Source of the DNA: Flagellimonas yonaguniensis
GTDB lineage: Bacteria; Bacteroidota; Bacteroidia; Flavobacteriales; Flavobacteriaceae
Direction: 5' to 3'
NCBI RefSeq assembly: GCF_029193885.1
Contig: NZ_JARFVB010000006.1
Coordinates: 124,001-188,000 of the forward strand
DNA: 64,000 nt
A model generated the notes under the pieces. The model did not search any database. It saw only the letters and a program-made list of their open reading frames with translations, and had not been told where the DNA came from. Of this stretch, positions 1 through 9,170 are shown one piece after another; the first letter of the stretch is position 1, and each line of letters starts with the position of its first letter. The translations under genes were made by a program, and so were the position numbers.

Positions 1-1
1 T

Positions 2-1195
2 AAGGACGATAAGTTTATTGACAGGGTGACCCTTATGGCGATTTTGGAAGAAGTCTTTCGAAGTGCGCTCAAGAAAAAATTTGGTTCTGACGACAATTTT
101 GATATCATCATCAACCCCGATAAAGGGGATTTGGAAATATGGAGAAACCGTATCGTTGTTGAAGATGGTGAAGTGGAAGAACCGAATGAGGAAATTTCCT
201 TGTCCGAAGCTAGAAAAATCGAACCCGATTTCGAAGTTGGGGAGGATGTTTCGGAAGAGGTAAAATTGATCGATCTGGGCAGAAGGGCAATTTTGGCATT
301 GCGTCAAAACTTGATCTCCAAGATCCATGAGCATGACAATACCACCATCTACAAGCAATTTAAAGACTTGGAAGGTGAGATTTATACGGCTGAAGTGCAC
401 CATATTAGGCACCGTGCCGTAATTTTGTTGGATGATGAAGGAAATGAAATCATCCTTCCAAAAGAAAAGCAGATTCCGTCTGACTTTTTCCGCAAAGGGG
501 ACAACGTTCGTGGTATTATTGAAAGCGTGGAGCTCAAAGGAAACAAGCCTGCGATCATTATGTCAAGAACTTCGCCAAAATTCTTGGAGCAATTGTTTTT
601 CCAGGAAATCCCGGAAGTGTTCGATGGTTTGATCACCATCAAGAAAGCAGTTCGTATTCCTGGGGAAAAAGCGAAGGTCGCAGTGGATTCCTATGATGAT
701 AGAATTGATCCCGTAGGTGCCTGTGTGGGTATGAAGGGCTCAAGAATCCATGGAATTGTTCGTGAGTTGGGCAACGAAAACATCGATGTGATCAATTGGA
801 CGAACAATCCGCAATTAATGGTGACCCGTGCGTTGAGTCCTGCAAGGGTAACATCCGTCAAATTGAACGATGAGAAAAAAACAGCTCAAGTATACCTAAA
901 GCCAGAGGAGGTTTCCAAGGCCATTGGTAGAGGTGGGCACAACATTCGTTTGGCCGGTCAATTGACTGGTTATGAAATAGATGTGTTCCGTGAAGGGGTG
1001 GAGGAAGATGTGGAGTTGACCGAGTTTTCCGATGAAATCGAAAGCTGGGTGATAGAAGAACTCAAGAAGATTGGATTGGACACCGCACGTAGCGTTTTGG
1101 AACAAGATGTGAAGGATTTGGTAAAACGAACCGATTTGGAAGAAGAAACAATCCAAGAGGTCGTTCGCATCCTCAAGGAAGAATTTGAAGATTAG
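2..1195 (+). CDS. nusA: Transcription termination/antitermination factor NusA (5' partial)
   Basis: NusA binds RNA polymerase and nascent RNA and modulates pausing, termination and antitermination. The open frame runs to the left edge of the window without a stop (residues KDDKFIDRV precede the first internal GTG at 26), so the true start lies upstream and the GTG should not be taken as the start. The order of domains is the NusA N-terminal domain, an S1 domain (about residues 110-180 of the visible part) and two KH domains; the GRGGHNIRLAGQLTG stretch is the second KH motif. The C-terminus ends in a short acidic tail (LKEEFED) without the extra acidic repeats of enteric NusA. infB follows after 42 bases in the usual nusA-infB arrangement, so the two are probably co-transcribed. 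Confidence 0.97.
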   Translation, partial: KDDKFIDRVTLMAILEEVFRSALKKKFGSDDNFDIIINPDKGDLEIWRNRIVVEDGEVEEPNEEISLSEARKIEPDFEVGEDVSEEVKLIDLGRRAILALRQNLISKIHEHDNTTIYKQFKDLEGEIYTAEVHHIRHRAVILLDDEGNEIILPKEKQIPSDFFRKGDNVRGIIESVELKGNKPAIIMSRTSPKFLEQLFFQEIPEVFDGLITIKKAVRIPGEKAKVAVDSYDDRIDPVGACVGMKGSRIHGIVRELGNENIDVINWTNNPQLMVTRALSPARVTSVKLNDEKKTAQVYLKPEEVSKAIGRGGHNIRLAGQLTGYEIDVFREGVEEDVELTEFSDEIESWVIEELKKIGLDTARSVLEQDVKDLVKRTDLEEETIQEVVRILKEEFED

Positions 1196-1237
1196 GCTTA
1201 TATTAGCAGCGAAAATTTAGGGCAAGTAAAATTATTT

Positions 1238-3949
1238 ATGGCAGAAAATCCAACAATACGACTTAATAAAGTTCTCAGAGAATTGAACATTTCACTGGAT
1301 AGGGCAGTCGATTACCTGGCCTCGGAGGGGCACGAGGTAGAGGCACGTCCTACCACAAAAATATCCAATGAAGTGTATCAAGTTCTGTTGGATGAGTTCC
1401 AAACGGATAAGAGCAAAAAGGTTGCTTCCAAGGAAGTTGGTGAGGAAAAGCGCAAAGAAAAAGAAGCTATCCGAATCCGTATGGAAAAGGAACAGGAGGA
1501 GCGCAGATTGGCCAAGGAGAAAAAGGAGGCGGAGCAGCAAGTAGTGAAAGCCAAAGCTGAACTTTCCGGACCTAAGACCGTTGGTAAAATCGATTTGGAT
1601 AAAAAACCAGAAAAGGCAAAAGAAGAGAAGCCTAAAGAAGAAGTCGAAACGCCCAAAGCTGAGCCCGAAAAGGTTGTTGAAAAAGAGGAAAAGCCAAAAG
1701 TTGAAACCAAACCTAAGGGAGAAAAGAAAGAGGTAGAAGCAAAAGAGGAGGTCAAGGAAAGTACAGAGGAGACGACAGAGTCGGGTACCATAAAAACCAA
1801 ATATCAAAAACTTTCCGGTCCCAAGATCACTGGGGACAAAATTGACCTTTCCCAATTTAAGAAACCTGCCAAAAAGAAGAAAGAGGACAATAAAGGTCCC
1901 AATAAAGGAGGTTCATCTGATGGCGGCGAGCGAAAAAAACGCCGTAGAAGAATAGTTAAGAACGGCCCGCAATCTGGTGGAGGCCGAAATAATAGGGGAG
2001 GTGCTCGAGGAAAAGGACAGCGTTCATCCGCGCCTAAAGTGGAGCCTACCGAGGAAGAAGTACAAAAACAAGTGAGGGAGACCCTTGAAAAACTTCAAGG
2101 TAAATCCAATAAGGGCCGAGGTGCCAAATATCGTAGGGAAAAACGGGATCAGCACCGTCAGCAAACGGAGAAAGATCTTGAGCAACAAGAGTTGGAGAGC
2201 AAAATTTTGAAGGTGACCGAGTTTGTTACCGTTAATGAGCTTGCCACCATGATGAACGTTTCCACTACGCAGATCATTTCTGCATGTATGTCCCTTGGTA
2301 TCATGGTAACCTTGAACCAGCGTCTTGATGCTGAAACCCTTTCCATTGTTGCAGATGAATTTGGTTACGAAGTGGAGTTTGTTACTGCTGAAATCGAGGA
2401 GACCATAGAAGAGGTCGAGGATGCTCCGGAAGATTTGGAACCACGTGCACCAATTGTTACAGTAATGGGTCACGTAGACCATGGTAAAACATCCTTGTTG
2501 GATTATGTTCGTCAAGAGAACGTAATTGCAGGTGAGAGCGGTGGAATTACACAGCACATTGGAGCTTATGGTGTTTCGCTTGAAGATGGACAAAAGATTA
2601 CATTCCTGGATACACCAGGTCACGAAGCGTTTACCGCGATGAGAGCCCGTGGTGCCCAGATAACGGATATCGCCATTATCGTAATTGCCGCGGATGATGA
2701 CATCATGCCTCAAACAAAAGAGGCCATTAGTCACGCACAAGCAGCAGGAGTACCTATTGTATTTGCCATAAACAAAGTGGATAAGCCAACGGCAAATCCT
2801 GATAAGATCAAAGAAGGATTGGCGCAAATGAATCTCTTGGTCGAGGATTGGGGAGGAAAAGTTCAATCTCAGGACATTTCTGCCAAAACTGGTCAAGGCG
2901 TTCAGGAGTTGTTGGAAAAAGTGTTGTTGGAAGCTGAATTACTTGAGCTAAAAGCTAATCCGGATAGACTTGCTACAGGTGCAGTCGTTGAGGCTTTCTT
3001 GGATAAGGGAAGAGGTTATGTGGCCACAATCCTTGTGCAGACAGGTACCTTGAAAATTGGGGATTATGTGCTTGCAGGAACTTGCAGTGGTAAGGTCAAG
3101 GCAATGCACGATGAAAGAGGAAATAGTATAGAAAGCGCAGGTCCATCCACCCCGATATCCATTTTAGGATTGGATGGGGCGCCACAGGCAGGTGATAGGT
3201 TCCATGTATTGGAAGATGAGCGTGAAGCAAAACAGATAGCAGCAAAACGCTCGCAATTGCAACGTGAACAATCCGTGAGAACGCAGCGTCACATTACATT
3301 GGACGAAATTGGACGAAGAATCGCATTGGGCGACTTCCAAGAGCTTAACATTATCCTTAAAGGTGATGTGGATGGTTCTGTGGAGGCCCTGACCGACTCG
3401 TTCCAGAAATTATCCACAGATGAGATTCAGGTAAACATCATACATAAAGGTGTTGGTGCCATTACCGAGTCCGATGTCTTGTTGGCAAGTGCCTCAGATG
3501 CAATTATTATCGGATTTAATGTAAGACCTATGGGTAATGCTAGGTCCATTGCTGATAAAGAAGAAATCGATATCAGGTCATACTCCATCATTTATGATGC
3601 TATCAATGACCTTAAAGATGCTATGGAGGGAATGTTGTCCCCAGTGATGAAAGAAGAGATTACCGGTAATGCCGAAATCAGGGAAACCTTTAAGATTTCC
3701 AAAGTAGGTACCATTGCAGGTTGTATGGTGACCAGTGGTAAGATCTTCAGAAACTCACAAATTAGGTTGATTAGGGATGGTGTTGTGGTCTATACAGGGG
3801 AATTGGCTTCCTTAAAACGATTCAAGGACGATGTCAAGGAAGTCTCCAAAGGATATGATTGTGGATTGCAGATCAAGAACTATAATGACATTAGGGAGGG
3901 TGATATTGTAGAAGCCTTCCAAGAGGTTGCGGTAAAGAAGAAACTGTAA
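1238..3949 (+). CDS. infB: Translation initiation factor IF-2
   Basis: IF-2 is the GTPase that brings initiator fMet-tRNA to the 30S subunit and promotes subunit joining. At 903 residues it is a full-length IF-2. A first IF2_N domain (about 1-50) is followed by a long Lys/Glu-rich linker with RGG-like and poly-basic segments (about 60-320), a second IF2_N domain (about 325-385) and the GTPase domain: G1 GHVDHGKT at residue 411, G3 DTPGHEAF, G4 NKVDK. Domains II-IV complete the protein. The low-complexity linker produces long spurious frames on the opposite strand. A hairpin terminator follows directly, so nusA-infB appears to be the end of its operon. Confidence 0.98.
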   Translation: MAENPTIRLNKVLRELNISLDRAVDYLASEGHEVEARPTTKISNEVYQVLLDEFQTDKSKKVASKEVGEEKRKEKEAIRIRMEKEQEERRLAKEKKEAEQQVVKAKAELSGPKTVGKIDLDKKPEKAKEEKPKEEVETPKAEPEKVVEKEEKPKVETKPKGEKKEVEAKEEVKESTEETTESGTIKTKYQKLSGPKITGDKIDLSQFKKPAKKKKEDNKGPNKGGSSDGGERKKRRRRIVKNGPQSGGGRNNRGGARGKGQRSSAPKVEPTEEEVQKQVRETLEKLQGKSNKGRGAKYRREKRDQHRQQTEKDLEQQELESKILKVTEFVTVNELATMMNVSTTQIISACMSLGIMVTLNQRLDAETLSIVADEFGYEVEFVTAEIEETIEEVEDAPEDLEPRAPIVTVMGHVDHGKTSLLDYVRQENVIAGESGGITQHIGAYGVSLEDGQKITFLDTPGHEAFTAMRARGAQITDIAIIVIAADDDIMPQTKEAISHAQAAGVPIVFAINKVDKPTANPDKIKEGLAQMNLLVEDWGGKVQSQDISAKTGQGVQELLEKVLLEAELLELKANPDRLATGAVVEAFLDKGRGYVATILVQTGTLKIGDYVLAGTCSGKVKAMHDERGNSIESAGPSTPISILGLDGAPQAGDRFHVLEDEREAKQIAAKRSQLQREQSVRTQRHITLDEIGRRIALGDFQELNIILKGDVDGSVEALTDSFQKLSTDEIQVNIIHKGVGAITESDVLLASASDAIIIGFNVRPMGNARSIADKEEIDIRSYSIIYDAINDLKDAMEGMLSPVMKEEITGNAEIRETFKISKVGTIAGCMVTSGKIFRNSQIRLIRDGVVVYTGELASLKRFKDDVKEVSKGYDCGLQIKNYNDIREGDIVEAFQEVAVKKKL

Positions 3950-3970
3950 ACCGAAAAATAATGCCAATAA

Positions 3971-4000
3971 AAAATCCCGCCTTTTGAGCGGGATTTTTTT
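3971..4000. terminator. Bidirectional intrinsic terminator between infB and the SPOR gene
   Basis: AAAATCCCGC (3971-3980) pairs with GCGGGATTTT (3988 onward) around a 7-base loop. There is an A tract on the left and a T tract on the right, so it works for infB on the plus strand and for the convergent SPOR gene on the minus strand. The TAA stop of the minus-strand gene (3999-4001) lies in the T tract. Confidence 0.85.
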
Positions 4001-4376
4001 ATGATTTGATTTCTTTTTCCTCAGGCTTTAGGAGCATGGCGTCCGGATATTTTTTTCGGACCTCCAAGTACCTTCTTTCAGCTTCCAGTTTGGTTTTGAA
4101 CCTTCCAAGTCTAACGCGGTATGTGGGCGATTCAAACTCTATTTTGGAATACCAGTCGGGAAAATCTATCTCTACTTGGCTCAATAGGTCCTGGGCCTTC
4201 TCGTAGTTGCCAAAACCGACTTGGATTTGATAAAATCCAGTGTTCGCATTTACTTTGGTATACAATTTTACCAACTCGTTGATTTTTGGGTCTTGCTGAA
4301 TGGTCACTTGTCCATCTTGGGCCAAAACTTGAGAGGTAATCCCGATTAAAATTGCGGTAAATACAGCCGTTTTCAT
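3999..4376 (-). CDS. Small exported SPOR-domain protein
   Basis: A 125-residue protein with a Sec signal peptide (cleavage near VLAQ, about residue 20) followed by one SPOR domain (about 45-115). The segment GFYQIQVGFGNYEKA and the later TYRVRLGRFKTKLEAERRY are the two beta-strand/helix halves typical of SPOR repeats. SPOR domains bind denuded peptidoglycan, so a periplasmic cell-wall role is likely, but nothing visible gives a specific partner. It is transcribed alone, convergent with infB and divergent from the respiratory operon. A good promoter match lies 34 bases upstream of the start. Confidence 0.85.
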   Translation of the reverse strand: MKTAVFTAILIGITSQVLAQDGQVTIQQDPKINELVKLYTKVNANTGFYQIQVGFGNYEKAQDLLSQVEIDFPDWYSKIEFESPTYRVRLGRFKTKLEAERRYLEVRKKYPDAMLLKPEEKEIKS

Positions 4377-4409
4377 GATATTTGTATGTTGTACGATTTA
4401 TGCTTAATG

Positions 4410-4437
4410 CAAATGTAGATTATTAAAGGTTAACCAA
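4410..4437 (-). promoter_or_regulatory. Bacteroidota-type promoter for the SPOR gene
   Basis: Read on the minus strand, TACATTTG (4410-4417) is a perfect TAnnTTTG -7 box, with TTG (4435-4437) 17 bases upstream as the -33 element. Transcription would begin near 4404 and leave a leader of under 30 bases. Confidence 0.55.
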
Positions 4438-4493
4438 GTCGAGCGCAAGTTATTTAGAATCTTTATAAATTATGTGTTATGAATACCTTAAGA

Positions 4494-4524
4494 TTTCAAA
4501 AAATGACTGTATGTCTTACTTTTG
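4494..4524 (+). promoter_or_regulatory. Candidate promoter of the act-cox operon
   Basis: TACTTTTG (4517-4524) matches TAnnTTTG perfectly. A weaker -33 element TTTC (4494-4497) stands 19 bases upstream. It is the best match in the 235-base gap before actA and would give a leader of about 80 bases. Confidence 0.5.
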
Positions 4525-4611
4525 TTGCCATTCTTGGTAGGGTAAAAAGCTATTGCTCTCAAACTCAATAGAAAGAATCATGCCAAAGATTTCGATAGAA
4601 ATTTCACGAAT

Positions 4612-5982
4612 ATGAAAAAGGTTTTATACCGCCATCTATTTTCTAAAGTTTTAGGTTTAACTCTCCTATTATTCTCATCATCTTTTTATGCACAGGAAGA
4701 AACCGAGGCTGCTGCTGATGTAGCCACGGAAGAAACTGCTGATGCAACTGGAGGGGATCCTGTAAAGGGGAAGCAACTCTTTAATCAGAACTGTGCTGCA
4801 TGTCACTCCTTGGATAGGAAGATGACAGGTCCGGCATTGGCCAACGTGGAAACCAGGTTGGCAGATGATGAAGGGTTGGATAAGGAGTGGATTTATGCAT
4901 GGATAAAAAACAGTCCTGGGGTAATTGCTTCCGGGGATGCCTATGCGGGCAAAATTTACGCAGAGTACAATCAAGCGGCAATGACGCCTTTTCCAACATT
5001 GTCCAACGAGGATATCGATGATATTTTGGCCTATACTGCCGCTCCGCCTTCCACACCTGCTCAAACTGCTGTGGCAACACCTGCTGGCGGTGAAGGTTCG
5101 GGAGGCTCAACCTCCGGTATTTCAAATGAGATGATTCTTGGGGCCTTGGCCTTGGTGTTCGGTCTTTTGGTCATCATGTTGATTTTGGTGAACAAGACCT
5201 TGCGCAGAATTGCAGAAGCCAATGGGGTTGTGCTTGAAAAGGAGAAAGAAAAGCGTTTGCCCATTTGGAAGGCGTTTGTGCAGAACCAGTTCTTGGTTTT
5301 GGTGACAGTGGTCTTCTTGTTGTTGGGCAGTGCTTATTTCGCTTATGGATATTTGATGCAGGTAGGTGTTGATCAAGGTTATGCGCCGGTTCAACCCATT
5401 CACTTCTCGCACAAGATCCATGCTGGTGATAACAATGTGGACTGTAAATACTGTCACTCTTCTGCAAGGGTGTCCAAAACTTCAGGGATTCCTTCCTTGA
5501 ACGTTTGTATGAACTGTCATAAATCAATCTACGAATACACGGGTAATCCAGAAGGGCCATCTGCAGAGGATTTAGCTGCAGGGCATACCAATGAGTTCTA
5601 TACTGGGGAAATCAAAAAACTATACAAGGCAGTGGGATGGGATGAAGAAAACCAAGGCTACACAGGCGAGACACAGCCAGTGGAGTGGGTAAGAATCCAT
5701 CAATTGCCAGACTTTGCTTATTTCAACCACTCCCAGCACGTTTCTGTTGCAGGTGTGGAATGTCAGACTTGTCACGGTCCGATCGAAGAAATGGAAATTG
5801 TGGAACAATTCGCCCCATTGACCATGGGATGGTGTATCAACTGTCATAGGGAGACCAATGTCAAGGTGCAGGGTAATGCCTATTATGAGGCAATCCACGA
5901 GGAGTTGTCCAAAAAGTATGGTGTAGAGGAATTGACCGCAGCAATGATGGGTGGTCTGGAATGTGGAAAGTGTCACTATTAA
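4612..5982 (+). CDS. actA: Alternative complex III multihaem cytochrome c subunit ActA, with an extra N-terminal monohaem domain
   Basis: Periplasmic electron-transfer subunit of alternative complex III (ACIII), a menaquinol:cytochrome c oxidoreductase unrelated to bc1. A signal peptide (about 1-27) is followed by a class I-like cytochrome domain with CAACH at residue 61. Next come two transmembrane helices (about 172-195 and 225-250) with a basic/acidic cytoplasmic loop, then a class III-like domain with five CxxCH motifs at residues 278, 299, 384, 408 and 451. Six haem motifs are therefore visible in one chain. The last motif ends two residues from the C-terminus. actB follows 32 bases downstream. 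The tethered monohaem domain may help pass electrons to the oxidase, since the neighbouring CoxB has no fused cytochrome domain; that is inference. Confidence 0.93.
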   Translation: MKKVLYRHLFSKVLGLTLLLFSSSFYAQEETEAAADVATEETADATGGDPVKGKQLFNQNCAACHSLDRKMTGPALANVETRLADDEGLDKEWIYAWIKNSPGVIASGDAYAGKIYAEYNQAAMTPFPTLSNEDIDDILAYTAAPPSTPAQTAVATPAGGEGSGGSTSGISNEMILGALALVFGLLVIMLILVNKTLRRIAEANGVVLEKEKEKRLPIWKAFVQNQFLVLVTVVFLLLGSAYFAYGYLMQVGVDQGYAPVQPIHFSHKIHAGDNNVDCKYCHSSARVSKTSGIPSLNVCMNCHKSIYEYTGNPEGPSAEDLAAGHTNEFYTGEIKKLYKAVGWDEENQGYTGETQPVEWVRIHQLPDFAYFNHSQHVSVAGVECQTCHGPIEEMEIVEQFAPLTMGWCINCHRETNVKVQGNAYYEAIHEELSKKYGVEELTAAMMGGLECGKCHY

Positions 5983-6014
5983 GAATTAAAAGAAGATAAT
6001 CTCAGATATATCGT

Positions 6015-9000
6015 ATGGCATCAAACAAAAAATACTGGAAAAGTGAAGCGGAGTTGAATCCGAACGATTCCATTGTTGAGGCGCTAAGAAACAACGAGTT
6101 TACCGAAGAGATTCCCGTTGATGAATTTTTGGGCGACAAGGAAAATTTGTCCGCCTCTAACACATCCCGTAGGGATTTCTTAAAATATGTAGGTTTCAGT
6201 ACGGCAGCAGCTACGGTTGCGGCGTGTGAAGGCCCGGTTCACAAATCCATCCCCTATGTGGTTCAGCCGGACAATATCGTTCCCGGTGTTGCCAACTACT
6301 ATGCGACCACAATCGCTGATGGATTTGATTTTGCCAGCATCTTGGTAAAGACCCGAGAAGGAAGGCCGATCAAAATTGAAAACAATGCCGATGCAAAAGT
6401 AAACGGTGGTGCCAATGCAAGAGTGCAGGCATCTGTGTTGACTTTGTACGATAGCAAAAGGGTTCAAGGGCCGATGGCCAACGGAGAACCTGTGGAATGG
6501 AAAGTGTTGGATGCCACCATGAAGGCGAAGTTGAATGCTTTGAAAGGTTCCAACAAACAAGTGGTGCTGTTGACCCAGACTTACGCCAGTCCATCGACCA
6601 CAAAATTAATAGCTGAGTTTAAAGCGGCTTACGGAGACAATGTAAGCCATGTGGTTTATGATGCCATTTCCGAAGATGCTGCATTGAATGCATATAATAA
6701 AGCCTACGGCGAGCGTGCCTTGGCCGATTACGATTTTGAGAAAGCAGAACTGATCGTTTCTTTCGGGGCTGATTTTCTTGGTGATTGGCAAGGGGGCGGA
6801 TACGATACAGGTTATGCCAAGGGTCGTGTTCCCAAAAACGGAAAAATGTCCAGGCATGTACAGTTGGAGTCCAATATGTCTTTGACGGGTGCCAATGCGG
6901 ACAAGAGATATCCGATGACCCCTACACAACAAAAGATTGCCCTTGCCAAATTGTATGGTAAATTGAATGGTAGCAGTGTTGGTGGAGGTACTTCCGATGT
7001 GGATGAAGCTGTTGATAAGGTTGCGGCCGAAATCAAAAAAGCGGGTAGCAAGGCAGTTGTTGTTAGTGGCTTGAATGATGAAAACGCACAAACTGTAGTG
7101 TTGGCCATCAACAAATTGTTGGCAAGTGAGGCTTTTGATTCAGAAAAACCGAAATATGTACGTCAGGGCGATGCTGCCAAAGTGAGCAAGTTGATTGCTG
7201 ACATGAATGCAGGTCGTGTTGGGGCATTGATCATGGATGGTGTTAACCCGGCTTATACATTGCCAAATGCAGATGAGTTCCTTTCCGGACTTGGTCAGGT
7301 GGATGTGTCTGTTGACTTTGCTTATACCCATGATGAAACTGCGCAAGCTTCTAGTTATGTGGCTGCGGCTTCACATTACTTGGAATCTTGGGGCGATGCC
7401 GAATTCAAAAAAGGAGAATATAGCTTGATGCAACCCGCCATTCGTGAGTTGTTTGATACAAAACAGTTTCAAACAGCCCTTTTGACATGGATGGGCGTCG
7501 AGAAAACATATTACGAATACATCAAAGAAACTTGGAGTACGGACATTCTTCAGGGTGGTTCTTGGAACAAAGCCTTGCAAGATGGTGTGTTCGCAGCGCC
7601 AACAATGGTAATGGATGCTGTCGAGGTTGAAACGGTTCAGACGGATGCTGAAGAAGAGCAGTCTGGGATAGTGCCGATTGCTTCTGCAATCCGTTCATTG
7701 GTAAATGCAACAAGTCCGGGTACCGAATTGGTATTCTATTCCAAAGTTGGAATGGGGGATGGTCGTCAGGCCAACAACCCTTGGTTGCAGGAATTCCCCG
7801 ACCCGATTTCCAGGGTATCTTGGGATAACTATGTAACCGTTTCCAAAGCGGATGCTGAAAGCTGGGGTCTGGAAAATACGATTGAGGCCGATGGAGGTGT
7901 AAACGGAAGCTATGTAAACTTAACTGTGGACGGAACAGTGTTGGAAAGTGTTCCAGTGATTGTTCAGCCAGGTCAGGCAGTAGGTACTGTGGGACTGTCT
8001 TTCGGTTATGGTAAGAAGGCCGGAATGCAAGAAGAGATGGCTACAGGAGTGAATGCCTATACTTTGTATAGCAACTTCTCGGATGTGCAGTCCGTGACTG
8101 TTGAGAAAGCAGGAGGTGAGCATGAGTTTGCTTGCATTCAATCCCATAAAACATTAATGGGTAGAGGGGATATCATCAAGGAAACTACCTTGGAAATCTT
8201 CAATACCAAATCCCACGCAGAGTGGAACCCAATGCCGCATGTAACCTTGAATCATCAGGAAATTCCTGTGACTTCTCCAGATGCGGATCTTTGGGAAGAA
8301 TTTGATAGAAGCGTTGGGCATCACTTTAACTTGTCCATCGATTTGAATGCATGTACCGGTTGTGGTGCTTGTGTTATAGCATGTCATGCAGAGAACAACG
8401 TTCCTGTTGTTGGAAAACGCGAAATGCGTCGTTCTAGGGATATGCACTGGTTGCGAATTGACAGATATTATTCTTCCGAGGAAACTTTCGAGCTTGATAA
8501 CGAGAAGAAAGAGGGAATGGAAGGTTTGTTCGGAGATAAAGGTGCTCTTGGAGGATTTGGCGAAATGGAAGATCCATCGGCCAACCCGCAAGTGGCATTC
8601 CAGCCTGTAATGTGTCAGCACTGTAACCACGCACCTTGTGAGACTGTATGTCCAGTTGCTGCGACATCGCACGGTAGACAAGGTCAAAACCATATGGCAT
8701 ACAACCGTTGTGTGGGTACAAGATATTGTGCCAACAACTGTCCGTATAAAGTTCGTAGGTTCAACTGGTTCTTGTACAACAACAATGACGAGTTCGACTT
8801 TAACATGAACAACGATTTGGGTAAAATGGTAATCAACCCAGATGTGAATGTACGTTCAAGAGGTGTTATGGAGAAATGCTCCATGTGTATCCAAATGACC
8901 CAAAAGACCATTCTGGATGCCAAGAGAGATGGAAGAGTCATCAAAGATGGTGAGTTCCAGACAGCATGTTCTGCAGCTTGTAGCAGTGGAGCTATGGTGT

Positions 9001-9137
9001 TCGGGGATATCAATGACCATGACAGTAAGGTAGCGGAGTTGAAGGAAGATGACAGAATGTACCATTTGTTGGAGCATGTGGGGACCAAACCAAACGTGTT
9101 CTACCATGTGAAAGTTAGAAACACCAACGAGGCTTAA
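6015..9137 (+). CDS. actB: Alternative complex III iron-sulfur subunit ActB (molybdopterin-oxidoreductase-like)
   Basis: Large 1040-residue periplasmic subunit, a fusion of a molybdopterin-oxidoreductase-like domain (about 75-720) and a ferredoxin-type four-cluster domain (about 770-1040). Cysteine groups are CTGCGACVIAC at residue 780, CQHCNHAPCETVC at 867, CVGTRYCANNC at 899, and CSMC at 955 with its partner cysteines in CSAAC. This is the cluster pattern of ActB and related NrfC/PsrB-like proteins. In known ACIII the large domain lacks a molybdenum cofactor; the sequence alone does not settle this here. A twin-arginine motif SRRDFLK (51-57) begins an export signal that ends in VAAC (Cys71), a lipobox-like site. 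This suggests a Tat-exported, lipid-anchored subunit. Confidence 0.95.
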   Translation: MASNKKYWKSEAELNPNDSIVEALRNNEFTEEIPVDEFLGDKENLSASNTSRRDFLKYVGFSTAAATVAACEGPVHKSIPYVVQPDNIVPGVANYYATTIADGFDFASILVKTREGRPIKIENNADAKVNGGANARVQASVLTLYDSKRVQGPMANGEPVEWKVLDATMKAKLNALKGSNKQVVLLTQTYASPSTTKLIAEFKAAYGDNVSHVVYDAISEDAALNAYNKAYGERALADYDFEKAELIVSFGADFLGDWQGGGYDTGYAKGRVPKNGKMSRHVQLESNMSLTGANADKRYPMTPTQQKIALAKLYGKLNGSSVGGGTSDVDEAVDKVAAEIKKAGSKAVVVSGLNDENAQTVVLAINKLLASEAFDSEKPKYVRQGDAAKVSKLIADMNAGRVGALIMDGVNPAYTLPNADEFLSGLGQVDVSVDFAYTHDETAQASSYVAAASHYLESWGDAEFKKGEYSLMQPAIRELFDTKQFQTALLTWMGVEKTYYEYIKETWSTDILQGGSWNKALQDGVFAAPTMVMDAVEVETVQTDAEEEQSGIVPIASAIRSLVNATSPGTELVFYSKVGMGDGRQANNPWLQEFPDPISRVSWDNYVTVSKADAESWGLENTIEADGGVNGSYVNLTVDGTVLESVPVIVQPGQAVGTVGLSFGYGKKAGMQEEMATGVNAYTLYSNFSDVQSVTVEKAGGEHEFACIQSHKTLMGRGDIIKETTLEIFNTKSHAEWNPMPHVTLNHQEIPVTSPDADLWEEFDRSVGHHFNLSIDLNACTGCGACVIACHAENNVPVVGKREMRRSRDMHWLRIDRYYSSEETFELDNEKKEGMEGLFGDKGALGGFGEMEDPSANPQVAFQPVMCQHCNHAPCETVCPVAATSHGRQGQNHMAYNRCVGTRYCANNCPYKVRRFNWFLYNNNDEFDFNMNNDLGKMVINPDVNVRSRGVMEKCSMCIQMTQKTILDAKRDGRVIKDGEFQTACSAACSSGAMVFGDINDHDSKVAELKEDDRMYHLLEHVGTKPNVFYHVKVRNTNEA

Positions 9138-9170
9138 TCAATAAAAAAAGAAGTAACTAGAAGATAAATT

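Noticed and set aside
26-28. GTG at 26 as the nusA start
   Set aside because: The frame is open to the window edge and the upstream residues continue the conserved NusA N-terminus, so this is an internal codon.
1292-1855. 187-codon minus-strand frame rich in Phe and Leu
   Set aside because: It is the antisense of the Lys/Glu-rich linker of IF-2, which mechanically gives a hydrophobic translation resembling a membrane protein.
2024-2896. 290-codon open frame on the minus strand inside infB
   Set aside because: It lies wholly opposite the well-conserved IF-2 core; its translation is Cys/His/Phe-rich without domain pattern, as expected of an antisense shadow.
4377-4611. Possible riboswitch or small RNA in the 235-base gap before actA
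   Set aside because: Apart from two divergent promoter matches I see no stable conserved stem or recognised aptamer pattern.
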